This document shows, piece after piece, positions 43,218 to 52,456 of a stretch of 64,000 nucleotides of DNA. The stretch lies in NCBI GenBank assembly GCA_002049455.2, contig KV918766.1:62001-126000 (forward strand), given 5' to 3'. Made by a program: the position numbers and the translations under genes. The stretch comes from Porphyra umbilicalis (Eukaryota > Rhodophyta > Bangiophyceae > Bangiales > Bangiaceae). A model generated the notes under the pieces. The model was not told the origin of the DNA and did not search any database. It was given only the letters and a program-made list of their open reading frames with translations. Numbering within the stretch: the first letter of the stretch is position 1; every line of letters starts with the position of its first letter.

Positions 43218-43949
43218 CTGATGCGGTGGCAGTCCCTGTCGCCGCCGCCGCCGCCGCCGCCGCCGCCCCGCCGCCGCCACTGCCAGCACTCGGCACGTTT
43301 GGCGAGCGCGCGAGCGCGTCCACCCCCCCCCCCCAGGCGGCGCGCCTCCCCCCCCTCCCCCTCCACCGGCCCGCCACCGACGCCCCCCCCCCCCACGTCA
43401 CCCGCAGCGCCGCCCGCGCTCCGCCGCCGCCGCCGCCGCCTCGCCGGCAGCGGCGGCGGCGGCGACGGCACCCAATCGGGCGCCGCCGCCAAGTCGAGGG
43501 TGTCGACGACCCCTCCCGCGTCAGACGACGCGGCAGACGACGCGTCCGACACTGCCGGCGCGCCAACAACGACGAGCGTGCGGGTGGGCGGCGGCGGCGT
43601 CGGGGGAGCAAGGGGGGGGGCGGGGGGGGGACCGCGCCGCCGCCGGGACGGCCGCGTGGCGGGCGGCCGGCGGCGGGGGGCGGGGGTGGGGGCCCCCGGT
43701 CGGCGGCGCCGGCGCGCCGCCGTCGACCCGACCGTCGGGCGGGGGGCGGCCGAGGGAGAGGCCCGCCATGGCAGCGACGGGGGGTGGTGGGTGCCCGCCG
43801 TCGAGGGAGAGGCCGGCGAGGCCCGCCGCGAGCGGCGTGGCGTCGACGCGGCGGGGGTGGCGCCCGCGGGCGGGCGGGGCCGGGGGGGCGCCCCCGAGCG
43901 ACAGGCGTTGGAGGCTAGAGAGGAGGGGGGAGGGCGGTGAGGATGCCAT
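42922..43949 (-). CDS. Gly/Pro-rich protein of unknown function, possibly the 5' part of the sulfotransferase gene (frame switches)
   Basis: The ATG at 43949 starts MASSPPSPLLSSLQRLSLGG; the phrase recurs as LAGLSLDGG and MAGLSLGRPPPDG. A second frame gives RTLVVVGAPAVSDASSAASS and VVDTLDLAAAPDWVPSPPPP. A third gives VDALARSPNVPSAG, then VWDDTDGWDGWASDEDGW and WGGWLGGVATALRGWRDLL before the stop at 42922. Changes of frame fall at G9-C-G9 (43612-43630) and at other G/C runs. The ordered Trp-rich and acidic segments suggest real coding. It ends about 130 bp before the sulfotransferase part A on the same strand. It may be one gene with an intron between them, but I found no phase-compatible GT-AG pair. 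Confidence 0.42.
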
Positions 43950-44353
43950 GATGGTAACACCAGGGGGGGGCGTGCGCAAGGGGAGGGGGGGGGCGGGGGG
44001 GGGCGCGCCGGGGCGGCGGGCGGTGGTGGGTCCCCACCCCTGGGGACAGTCGCAGCGGGCTTGTGAAAGGGACGGAGGGGTCGGTCACGCGCAGCGCAGC
44101 TCAGTCAAAAAAAAGGGGGGGTGCACGCAATGGGGGAGAGCGAGCAGAGCAATGGGGGGTAGGTGAAGGGGCGGGGGGGCAAGGCGGGGCCGGTGACGGC
44201 CGGGACCGGCGCACGGGGAGGTGGGCGGCGGGGGGTTGGCAGGACGAGCAAGACAGCGCCGGTGTTTGGACGAGAGCCGGGACCGGGTTTGAACGTCCTG
44301 GATGCTCAAGCCAAGTTGTCGCAATTGGGTGAGCTCACCAGCGTCATTGTTTG
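43950..44353. other. G-rich intergenic region
   Basis: Runs of G (for example ggggaggggggggg near 43980) and no supported gene. Confidence 0.4.
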
Positions 44354-44659
44354 TCAGGTCAATACGCGTGAAACGGCGCTTTTCGTTCGGGGAGTGCAGC
44401 CGCTGTTTTTGGCCAGCCCGTGTTTGTACGACGGGCGCTGGCCGCCCTTTTTGTTCTTGTTCTTCTTTGAGTCCTTTGAGTTTTTCATGCCGGTGCTGCC
44501 GACGTTGTCGCTCAGGCTACGGTCGTTATGCGTGGCGGTGCCACCATTGCCGCGTGGCCAGCGTCGTGAGGGGGCATTCGCCGTATCACCCGAGCAGTCG
44601 GCCTCGAATTGGGGAACCACCTGCCTCGCCCGACGGGCAGGCGCTGGTGCCGCCGTCAT
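44354..44659 (-). CDS. small basic hypothetical protein
   Basis: The ATG at 44659 gives 101 aa: MTAAPAPARRARQVVPQFEA, then a Ser/Asn-rich middle and a strongly Lys/Asn-rich stretch (KNSKDSKKNKNKKGGQRP), ending KNSGCTPRTKSAVSRVLT. The Lys/Asn content is unlike the GC-driven Arg/Pro frames nearby, which is the main reason to prefer it. Coding-like residues upstream in another frame (LVAAADASPDAVDWRAS) suggest a missing exon or longer gene. No family recognised. Confidence 0.33.
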   Translation of the reverse strand: MTAAPAPARRARQVVPQFEADCSGDTANAPSRRWPRGNGGTATHNDRSLSDNVGSTGMKNSKDSKKNKNKKGGQRPSYKHGLAKNSGCTPRTKSAVSRVLT

Positions 44660-45034
44660 TGGCTCTGTTTGGCCGACTGCCGCTGGCACCTCGGCCGGCG
44701 CTCGCCCTCCAGTCTACGGCGTCCGGCGATGCGTCCGCGGCAGCCACCAGTGCAAGGTGAGGCGTTACCACCTCTGCGACGACGCCGGCCACCCATGCAG
44801 CACGACAGCGCCGCGTGGGCCAAACAAAAAACAGCCTAAATTGAGCGCACCAGGTATCCGCTGCTACCCGTGTACATGCCCACGTCCGCATGGCACTCGC
44901 CGCCAATATTTTACATGCATACCGATGTCCGACCTACAGAGCTGCGCGCACCACCACGCCACTCACCCCATCACCAGTCCGCCGCTGCGACCGTCGCAAC
45001 GCAACCGCCCGGTACGTACCAATGGGGAGGCACC
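44660..45034. other. intergenic region
   Basis: Separates the small basic ORF from the FBXO9-like gene; relatively low GC around 44870-44940. No gene supported. Confidence 0.35.
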
Positions 45035-46118
45035 TCACCCCGCCTCCGCCTTCCCATCCTCAGGCTCCCCCGTCACCCCCCGGCCCGCCACGGGCGGGTA
45101 CACCTCTGCGAGGCGACCGTCCCCCCCCCAGCTCACAAACCGGAAGCGGGTGCTGAGGCCACCCAAGTCGTACTCCACCGCCTCCTCTTCATCGTCGGTC
45201 GCGCCGTCGACCCCCCCCAAGCCGCCGACGCCCTGCGCCCCCCCACGACCGCAAAGTGCCGCCGCATCTCCAGCCGATTCCACCCGCACGCGCCAAAGCC
45301 GCTCAAGGCCGCCTCAAACACCACCACCCCCGCGCCGCGGGCGGCGGGGAACCGCCGGTCGATGCCCCCGGCCACGCGCACCGTCACGCGCCGCGCGTCC
45401 TCGTCGAGCGACCAGCGGCCGGTGCACACCTCCCCGCCGCCGCCGCCGCCGCCGCCCCCCGCGTCGCGGAGGGCGGCGAAGCGGCCGCGCTCGAGTTTGC
45501 GCATGACGCCCTTGACGCTGGCGGTGGTGAGCGTCGTTACCCGCCCGGTGGGGTCAAACACAAAGAAGCGGTACCAGACGACGAGCCGCACGCCGCCGGG
45601 CGCCGCCGCCGCCGCCGCCGCCGCCGTGGCCGCGTCGCCGCCGCCGCCGCCGCCGCCGCCGAGCGAGCGGCTGTGGGCGTCGGCGACGGAGCCGAGGCCA
45701 CCCCCGCCGACCACGCTGCGCACGCACACCTGGCGGAGGACGTACGCGCCGCCCGACAGGAGTTGAGGGCGGAGGCGGAGCATGCGGCGCCAGCTCCCCC
45801 AGGCGCAGGTGCGGCCCATGACCTCCCGCGGCCACGTCGAGCCGCAGAGCGCCCGCCACAGGGACGGGTCGTAGGCGGCCACGTGCCACGGCCGGCAGAC
45901 GCGCGCGGCGGCGGCGAGGGCGGGAGCGGGTAGCAGCGAGAAGATGGAGTGGAGGAGGTCGGGGGGGAGGGAGGGCGGCGGGGGGGGGGGGGGGGGGACC
46001 CATCGACGGCGGAGGTCGTGCCCGCCGCGCCGTCGCTGGCGGCGCGGGGCGGGGCCAGGGGGATGGGCTTGGGGGGGGTTGCGGGAACAGCCGGTCCGAC
46101 GAGTAGAGGGCCAACCAT
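45035..46118 (-). CDS. FBXO9-like F-box protein (two frame switches)
   Basis: The ATG at 46118 begins MGPLLVGPAVPATPPKPIPL. After the G18 run at 45980-45997 the frame changes and the F-box follows: SLPPDLLHSIFSLLPAPALA then RVCRPWHVAAYDPSLWRALC, with W-rich SWRRMLRLRPQLLSGGAYVL. The distinctive FBXO9/Hrt3-type C-terminal block is then read: VVWYRFFVFDPTGRVTTLTT, VMRKLERG, GRWSLDEDARRVTVRV and FGACGWNRLEMRRHF. A second switch at the C8 run 45211-45218 leads to DDEEEAVEYDLGGLSTRFRF and VSWGGDGRLAEVYPPVAG, the expected end of the domain, stopping at 45035. FBXO9 proteins are substrate receptors of SCF ubiquitin ligases. Poly-Ala and poly-Gly insertions are present. Confidence 0.78.
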
Positions 46119-47242
46119 GGGCGGGGGGTTGGCGCGAGGGGTAATAAGAGCACCGCCATGGTGGCCAACGAGCAGGGGGAAACGAGAGGATGGCACCGTC
46201 GTTGGCCGGTGCGCGGGGGCCACGGGTTACATGAGAGAGCCGCGAGTGTTGGCGAGGAACGGGGGCCCGAGCTGGGTGGTGATACCGGAAAAAAAGAGCA
46301 GTGACCAAGGCACCGTGCAGATACTTGTAGCGTGGGCACGTGGGCAGACACAGTAGGGGGCGGCCGCCGTAGGGGGGAGGCAGTATGTATACGGTGGGGT
46401 GGGGAGGTCAACCGCCACGGCGTCGCGCAGCGGGCCGTCCCACGCCAGAAGTGCGGCGCTGCGGCCATCCAGAGAGGGGTCGGCCAAACGTGCTTGTGGA
46501 AGAGCAGCAGCCGCCACGTTGGATGACGGCGATTCCACATGGCGATGGCGACAGAGTAGTAACTTACTGAAGCAACTACAGTAACCAACAAACCACGGTG
46601 AGTTTTCACTCCACCAGCTCAAATACTCAACACTGGTCATAGAGCCCCGTCGGCAGGTGCGTTCTCGTGCCTCCTCAGCAGTGACCTGCGCACGCGCGCG
46701 CGCGCCCCGCGGCGTTGAACGTTGCGTGCCTCTCTCGACGCCAAACGGCGCGGCGAAGAAACCCCTCCGCGCCGCACGGATGGATGCGGCCGTCCCTGCC
46801 GGCGCGGCTCCCCGTGCGACCCGTGCGAGCCGTGCCCGGCCCTGACGCCAAGCGACGCGCGTGTGGGGCCGGGGTGGGCCAAACCCCCCCACGCGAGGCG
46901 CGGATCCCCCTGCGCCGCTTCCATACTCTCCCGCCCCGGCCCGCCGTGCGGTACAGTACGGACCGCCCACGCGCGGGGGGCGGCGCGTCACGTGGCGGCG
47001 CGACCCGTGGGGGGCAACCACCCCGGCGTCGGCGCCACCCGTCGGCACCGCTCGCGCTTCTCTGGCGGCTGACGCGGCGGACGCGGCGGACGCGGCGCCC
47101 CCCCCCCCCCCCCGCGCGTCGCGGCCGCGCCGCCCATGGTTGGTTGGGCGCCGCCCCAGCCGCCCAACCCCCTCCTTTTTTCCTTGCGCCGTGCGGCGGG
47201 ACGTGGCCGCCGCCCCCCCCCCCCCCCCCCCTGCTGGGGGCC
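46119..47242. other. divergent promoter region between FBXO9-like and FSP1-like genes
   Basis: About 1.1 kb between two genes transcribed away from each other. A lower-GC patch at 46490-46640 is flanked by GC-rich DNA; C runs lie just before the FSP1-like ATG (47101-47114 and 47213-47231). No gene supported. Confidence 0.45.
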
Positions 47243-49495
47243 ATGGCCCCCCCCGAGCCCGTGCGCGTCCTCGTCCTCGGCGGCGGCATTGCCGGCGCGC
47301 TCACCCTCAAGGCCCTGGCGGCGGGCCTGCGCAAGGCGCGCGTGCCGCCGGGTGCGGCGACCGTCACGCTCGTCGACCCCAAAGACTACTTTGAAATCCC
47401 GTGGCCGCTCCCCCGCGCGCTCGTCTCGGCGGCGACGCGGGGGCGCCTGCACGCGCCCTATGACGGGTTTGTGACGGCCGCCCGCGTTGTCGGCGTCGTC
47501 ACCGAGGTGTCCCCCGAGGCTGTCGCCCTCGCCGACGGCACGCGCCTCCCGTACGACGTGGCGGTGGTGGCGACGGGGAGCCGCTACGGCGGCTCCCCCG
47601 TCATCAAACCGTCGGCGGGGCCGGCGTCGGCGCGGGGGCGGCGGCAGCAGCTCGACGCGAGCGCCGCGTCGCTCGCCGCCGCCGCGTCGGTGCTCGTCGT
47701 CGGCGGCGGGGCGGTCGGCGTGGAGGTGGCCGCCGAAGTGGCGGCAGCGACGCCGACCAAGGCGGTGACACTCGTGCACGGGGGGGACCGCCTCCTCCCG
47801 CAGATGCCGCCCAAGGGGTCGGCACTCGTCGCGGCGCGCCTCGCCGCCGCCGGCGTCACGGTCGTCCTCAACGAGCGCGTCGCGCTTCGCGACGGCACGG
47901 CCACCGTGTACGAGTCGATCAAGACGGCGGGCGTCACGTACGACGCGAACGTGGCGCTGCTGTGCACGGGGGTGACGCCCAACACGGATTTCCTCCGCGC
48001 GCACTACTCGGGCGCCCTCGACGCGGGCGGCAGCATCGTCGTCGACCCGGTGGGGGGCGTGCCGGGCACCGCCGATCGGCTGTGGGCGCTCGGCGACGCG
48101 GCGGCGGGGGGCGCCAAGACGGGGACGTGGGCCATGGCCGCCGCGCCCGTCGTCGGGCGCAACGTGGCCGCCGCTGTGGCCGCCGCCGTGGAGCGGCGGT
48201 CGACGGGCCTCGCGCCCGCCGAGGCGCCCGTGTACAAGCGCATGCGCCCGCCGCCGGGCGTGTTTATCGTCACCCTCGGGCCGCGGGCGGGGGTGGCGCG
48301 GACGCCGCTCGGCGTCACCCGCCGGCTGCTGCCGTTCATTAAGAACCGCGACCTGTTTATCGGCAAGACGCTGGCGGATATCGGGGCGGCCGCGTCGGAC
48401 GCGTCGGCGGTGGCGCGGCCGTCGGCGGCACGCCTGTCGGTGGGCAACGCAACGGCCGCGCCGCCGCCGCCGGTGGCGGCGGCCAAGGTGTCGGCGGCGG
48501 CCAAGGCGGCGCCTGCGCCGGCGGCGCCTGCGCCGGTCGTGGCAGCGCCGGGTGTCAAGACGCCGGGCGAGGCGGCGCCGTCGACCAAGGACGAGGGGGT
48601 GACGGCGACCAAGGAGGTGCCAGCGACAAAGGAGGTGCCGGCGACCAAGGAGGTGCCGGCGACCGAGGAGGTGCCGGCGACCAAGGAGGTGCCGGCGACC
48701 AAGGAGGTGCCGGCCGCAGAGGAGGTGCCGGCGACCGAGGCGGTGCCATCGACCGAGGCGGTGTCACAGGGCGGGGCGGCTCCCCCGGCCGAGGCGGGGT
48801 CACCACCAGCGGTGACGCCGGCGGGCCCAGCCGTGCCTGCCGTGGCGACGGCGGCCACCGACGCACCCGCAGAGGCGGCGTCGACGCCGGCCGAGGCGGT
48901 GCCCGTCGTCGAGGGGGCGCCCACAGCCGAGGCGGCGCCAGCAACGGCGGTGGCGTCGGCACCCGAGGGCGCGGCGCCATCCACGCTGCCGCCCGCCGAC
49001 GACGCGGCGGCGGCGTCGCCTTTGGCGCCGGCGACAGAAGCGCCGCCGGCGACCGAGGCGCCGCCGGCGACCGAGGCGCCGCTGGCGACCGAGGCGCCGC
49101 CGGCAGCCGAGGCGCCTCCGGCAGCCGAGGCGCCGCCGGCAGCCGAGGCGCCTCCGGCAGCCGAGGCGCCGTCGGCAGCCGAGGCGCCGCCAGCCGACGA
49201 CGCACGCCCCGTGGCCGCCGACAGCAGCGCCGCCGCGACGCCGGCGCCGCCGCCAGCGGTGGCGTCGACGCCCCCACCGTCTGACGTTGTGCCTGCCGGC
49301 GGTGCGGTGCCGGCTCCCGGGGCGACTGCCGGCGTGCCGTCGCCGTCGCCGTTGCCGTCGCCGGCCGAGGCGGCGGCGGCGGCCGCGGCGGCGGTGGAAG
49401 CCGCGCGCGCGGGGCCACGCGCGGCCGTGGCGGCCGTCAAGCCGGTCCCAGACGTGGACGAGGGGGGCCCCGCCGTTGGCGCGTCCGCCCAGTAG
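47243..49495 (+). CDS. FSP1/AIFM2-like FAD-dependent NAD(P)H oxidoreductase with hexapeptide-repeat tail
   Basis: A protein of 750 aa from the ATG at 47243 in good context (GGCCATGG). The N-terminal 375 residues are a two-dinucleotide-binding-domain flavoprotein. GGGIAG (residues 13-18) follows a beta strand (VRVLVLG); VVATGSRYGGSPVIKP is the FAD-side ATG motif; SVLVVGGGAVGVEVAAEVAA is the NAD(P)H-binding loop. VALLCTGVTPNTDFL and DRLWALGDAAAGG close the FAD site. This order matches the AIFM2/FSP1-type quinone reductases. Residues about 400-750 are an Ala/Pro/Thr/Glu tail absent from family members, containing two tandem arrays with 18-nt units (T-K-E-V-P-A and A-T-E-A-P-P). No signal or membrane segment is obvious. 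The role in lipid-radical defence is known for animal FSP1 only. Confidence 0.87.
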   Translation: MAPPEPVRVLVLGGGIAGALTLKALAAGLRKARVPPGAATVTLVDPKDYFEIPWPLPRALVSAATRGRLHAPYDGFVTAARVVGVVTEVSPEAVALADGTRLPYDVAVVATGSRYGGSPVIKPSAGPASARGRRQQLDASAASLAAAASVLVVGGGAVGVEVAAEVAAATPTKAVTLVHGGDRLLPQMPPKGSALVAARLAAAGVTVVLNERVALRDGTATVYESIKTAGVTYDANVALLCTGVTPNTDFLRAHYSGALDAGGSIVVDPVGGVPGTADRLWALGDAAAGGAKTGTWAMAAAPVVGRNVAAAVAAAVERRSTGLAPAEAPVYKRMRPPPGVFIVTLGPRAGVARTPLGVTRRLLPFIKNRDLFIGKTLADIGAAASDASAVARPSAARLSVGNATAAPPPPVAAAKVSAAAKAAPAPAAPAPVVAAPGVKTPGEAAPSTKDEGVTATKEVPATKEVPATKEVPATEEVPATKEVPATKEVPAAEEVPATEAVPSTEAVSQGGAAPPAEAGSPPAVTPAGPAVPAVATAATDAPAEAASTPAEAVPVVEGAPTAEAAPATAVASAPEGAAPSTLPPADDAAAASPLAPATEAPPATEAPPATEAPLATEAPPAAEAPPAAEAPPAAEAPPAAEAPSAAEAPPADDARPVAADSSAAATPAPPPAVASTPPPSDVVPAGGAVPAPGATAGVPSPSPLPSPAEAAAAAAAAVEAARAGPRAAVAAVKPVPDVDEGGPAVGASAQ
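48604..48775 (+). repeat. 18-bp coding tandem repeat (T-K-E-V-P-A units)
   Basis: About nine units of gcgaccaaggaggtgcc(a/g), some with K replaced by E or A, encoding a charged hexapeptide array in the tail of the FSP1-like protein. The frame is preserved throughout. Confidence 0.9.
49032..49203 (+). repeat. 18-bp coding tandem repeat (A-T-E-A-P-P units)
   Basis: About nine units of gcgaccgaggcgccgccg or gcagccgaggcgcctccg, encoding AxEAPP hexapeptides. Same period as the upstream array but with a different residue set, suggesting independent expansion in one tail. Confidence 0.9.
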
Positions 49496-49747
49496 GGGCG
49501 GCCCCGCGCGTGTGTGGTGTTGCGGTCACACGGTTGTTTTTTCAGTGTTGCGCGGTGGGGTCGGCCGGCACGCGTGCCGGCGTCAGCGCGTCGTGCACGG
49601 CGCTGGCAGGTCGACCAATGAGCGCTTTTAGTTGTGCGTTGCATGCGGCGGCACCTCGGCTCCGCCGCTCGTCCACCACCGGTCCGTTCCGCACACACGA
49701 GGGGACTGGGAAACAAAGCACCCCCTGTTCTGCCGGCACCCGCGCCG
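49496..49747. other. convergent intergenic region
   Basis: Short 3' flanks of the FSP1-like (+) and F-box/LRR-like (-) genes. Nothing further seen. Confidence 0.5.
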
Positions 49748-51490
49748 TCAATCCCACCCGACCCCCTCGTCTGACCATGTGACGGCCACCGCGACGGGCG
49801 GGGCCACGGCCTGCCACACCTGCCGCTCATACGCAGCCCGCTCGCCCGCCCCCGCCGACGCGTCCGCCTCGCGCACGGCCAAGCGCACGTGGCGGAGCGC
49901 GCCGAGCCGCCCGAGGCCGCGGAGGGTGCCCCCCGCCAGCGGCCGGTTGGCGACAATGGTCAACCGCCGCAGCGTCGCCGCGGCCGTCGGGCAGCTGGTA
50001 ATGGCGTCGACGAGCGCGTCGGCGGCCGCCCCGTCTGACTGGACGACGGTCAAGGCGGTGAGTGCCGGGAGGGGCGGCCACCGACTCAGCCCGTCGACGC
50101 TGTACACGTCGAGCGTCACGTCTGCGAGCGACGCAAACGCCGCCAAGCAGCCGACGGCGGCGGTTACCTCCCCCACCAAACACATGCGGAGGGCGACGAG
50201 CGTGTCGGCCCGCGGGTGCGCCGCGAGCGGCGACACGTCCACCGCCGTGTCGGGCACCCTAACCGTGAGCGTGCGCGGCAGCGCCGCCACCGCCGCCACG
50301 TCGGCAATCACCGGCGCCATGTCCCCCCCGTCGTACGCGGGGGCCAACGACGCCAGCTCCCGGCCGGCGTAGAGGGCGGCCACGTCTGCCGCCGGGGGGC
50401 AGTGACACAAGTCCAAGTCGAGGTGCGCGAGCGCCGGCAGCGCCGGCAGCGCCAAGTGGGAAAAGGCACCCGCGCCGCCCGCGTCGGCCGCCGACGTCAC
50501 GTCGCCCGTTAGGGAGAGGGAGCGGAGGGAGGGAAAGGCGGCGGCCAGCCGGCGCAGCGTCCCCCCGTCGAGCTCCCCCGCCCGCATCACGAGGGAGAGG
50601 AGGGAGGGGAGGGGGTGGAAGAGCGCCGCCGGCACGCCCCGCGGGGGGACCCCGGCGGGGGCATACGGGCACCCGCCGCACCGCGTGTCGACGCTGAGCC
50701 ACTCGAGCGTCGGGGGGAGGAGCGCACGCCCGCCGCCGCCGGCGGGGACCGCCGCCGCCACGGCCGGTGCGGGGGCTGGGGGCGGCTCGGTGGCCGCCCC
50801 CGCCGACGTGGACGCCCCACCCGCACCCCCGCCCGCGGCCGTGACGGCGGTCGCCGCGGGCGCGGCGGCGGCGCTGCCCGACGCCGACGCCCCACCCGCG
50901 GCGGCGGGGTCACCACGGGGTGGTTGCGCCGCCCCCCCCCCCCCCCCCCCCCCCCCCGCGCGCCGTGACGAGCGCCGCAAACGCCGCCGGATCGAGCGCC
51001 AACCGCCGCAGCGGCAGGCGCGGCACGGCCGCCGCGAGCGCCGCGGTGGCCCCCACCCCACACCCCCCGCGCAGTCGCAGGTGCCCCACAAGTCCACGTC
51101 TGACGTGCGGCGGCGGGCCAAGGCGGCAACGAGCGCCGCCGCGGCGGCAGACGACGCCGGCGCCGGCCCCGCGCGGCAGGCGACCACGTCGGCCGGCGGC
51201 GCGCCGTCGCCGTCGGCGGGGTGGGCGTGGTGGGAGAGGAGCGCCTCGGGGACGGGGACCCCCCACGGGCAGAGGTTGTGGTAGACGCCCGCGGGGGTGA
51301 CCGTCACGGTTGTGGACGGGCCGAGGGCGGTCGTTGCCGCCCGCCGCAGGCGGCGGGAGGTGGCGGACAGCGCGAGGACCGTCAAGGCTGGGGCGGCGGC
51401 GGCGACGCAGTCGAGCATGTCGTCGGGGAGGTCGTTGAGGGTGAGGGGGGGCAGGGGGGGGGGGAGGGGGGGGGACCCCATCCTGGACAT
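49748..51490 (-). CDS. F-box/LRR-like protein (frame switches)
   Basis: The ATG at 51490 starts MSRMGSPPLPPPLPP, leading to the F-box LNDLPDDMLDCVAAAAPALT and LSATSRRLRRAATTAL. LRR-type units follow: DLWGTCDCAGG; in a second frame VPRLPLRRLALDPAAFAALV; then back in the first frame LEWLSVDTRCGGC, PLPSLLSLVMRAGELDG, FPSLRSLSLTGDV, LPALAHLDLDLCHC, LADVTLDVYSVDG, LTALTVVQSDG and TLRRLTIVANRPL, ending TWSDEGVGWD. The excursion into the second frame starts near 51050-51070 (short C runs) and ends in the C26 run at 50932-50957, which also encodes poly-Gly. About 580 aa if continuous. It probably recruits substrates to an SCF ligase; target unknown. Confidence 0.76.
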   Translation of the reverse strand: MSRMGSPPLPPPLPPLTLNDLPDDMLDCVAAAAPALTVLALSATSRRLRRAATTALGPSTTVTVTPAGVYHNLCPWGVPVPEALLSHHAHPADGDGAPPADVVACRAGPAPASSAAAAALVAALARRRTSDVDLWGTCDCAGGVGWGPPRRSRRPCRACRCGGWRSIRRRLRRSSRRAGGGGGGGGAAQPPRGDPAAAGGASASGSAAAAPAATAVTAAGGGAGGASTSAGAATEPPPAPAPAVAAAVPAGGGGRALLPPTLEWLSVDTRCGGCPYAPAGVPPRGVPAALFHPLPSLLSLVMRAGELDGGTLRRLAAAFPSLRSLSLTGDVTSAADAGGAGAFSHLALPALPALAHLDLDLCHCPPAADVAALYAGRELASLAPAYDGGDMAPVIADVAAVAALPRTLTVRVPDTAVDVSPLAAHPRADTLVALRMCLVGEVTAAVGCLAAFASLADVTLDVYSVDGLSRWPPLPALTALTVVQSDGAAADALVDAITSCPTAAATLRRLTIVANRPLAGGTLRGLGRLGALRHVRLAVREADASAGAGERAAYERQVWQAVAPPVAVAVTWSDEGVGWD

Positions 51491-52166
51491 GACGGCGCGG
51501 GGGGGGGCGGGGGGGGGGGGGGGGGAGACGGCGTCAGCGGCGCTGCACGCCACCGCCACCACGGGGAGCGGGCGCGGCAGAGCTCGGGCGTGTTTGGGCG
51601 AAAGGAGCAGCGGGGTGCGCCACAACGGGGAGCAAGTGCACAGGTGCGCCCCCTCTTATCCGACACCATCCGCTACACCGCGACGGACGTGCAAAGGTGC
51701 GCCCCCTCTGAGGCCACACCGCCGCCCAACACGGGAAAAAAACAGGGGACGGGGACGGCGGCCGCGCCCGATGGCGCGCCGCGGGTGTGGGGCAGGCAGC
51801 ACGCCGCACCGCGGCGGCAGCGGCGACAGCAAAAAAGAAGCGGGCGGCGTGCCCCCTCGACGACGGCACTCGGGGCCGTCGACCGCGCGGTGGGGGGGGG
51901 GCGCCGCCGCCACGCGCGGGCGCCGCCGCCGTGCGGACCGTCGACCGACGCGGCGGGCGCGCGGGGGGCCGACGCAGCGCACGTGCCGCGCACGCGTGCT
52001 CCCCCGGTGTGCTCGAGAGGAGGTGACGCGCGGGGCCATCGTCGGCCCGGCAGGAAATCACATGGAGCGTGCATCGGGCTGCATCGGCCATCGAAACCGG
52101 CATTTGATGGGCGTTTTTGGGCCCATCCGAGGCTGCATCAAAGTGCATCGCCCGATGCAGAACAAT
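51491..52166. other. upstream region of the F-box/LRR-like gene
   Basis: GC-rich without a supported gene. A near-repeat (aggtgcgccccctct) occurs at about 51639 and 51694. The stretch gtgcatcg...gatgcagaacaat ends at the Harbinger target site. Confidence 0.4.
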
Positions 52167-52456
52167 AGAGAGTTTTGGCATGTAATCTGACGGTCGCTTT
52201 CGACTGTATCTCGACTGTATCTGGATAGACTGGGGGCACCGGACTTTTACTTCCGTCGTGGACTCAAGTGAGTTTTGGCAAGTAAAATTCCGGTAGTTCG
52301 ACGGTCCTGTACAGACCAGTGGCTGGATGCTTGGCGCGCCGCCGCCGGTGCGGTGTTGCAGCCAATGGCGCGCGCGCCAACACCCGCGGCGCCCGGCGAA
52401 TTGGTCGACCCGCGCGCGGCACATGTGGCGCCACGACCAGGGGAGATGAAGGGGCT

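Noticed and set aside
48604-49203. CRISPR-like regular array
   Set aside because: The 18-bp units are contiguous without spacers and code in frame within the FSP1-like protein; the organism is eukaryotic.
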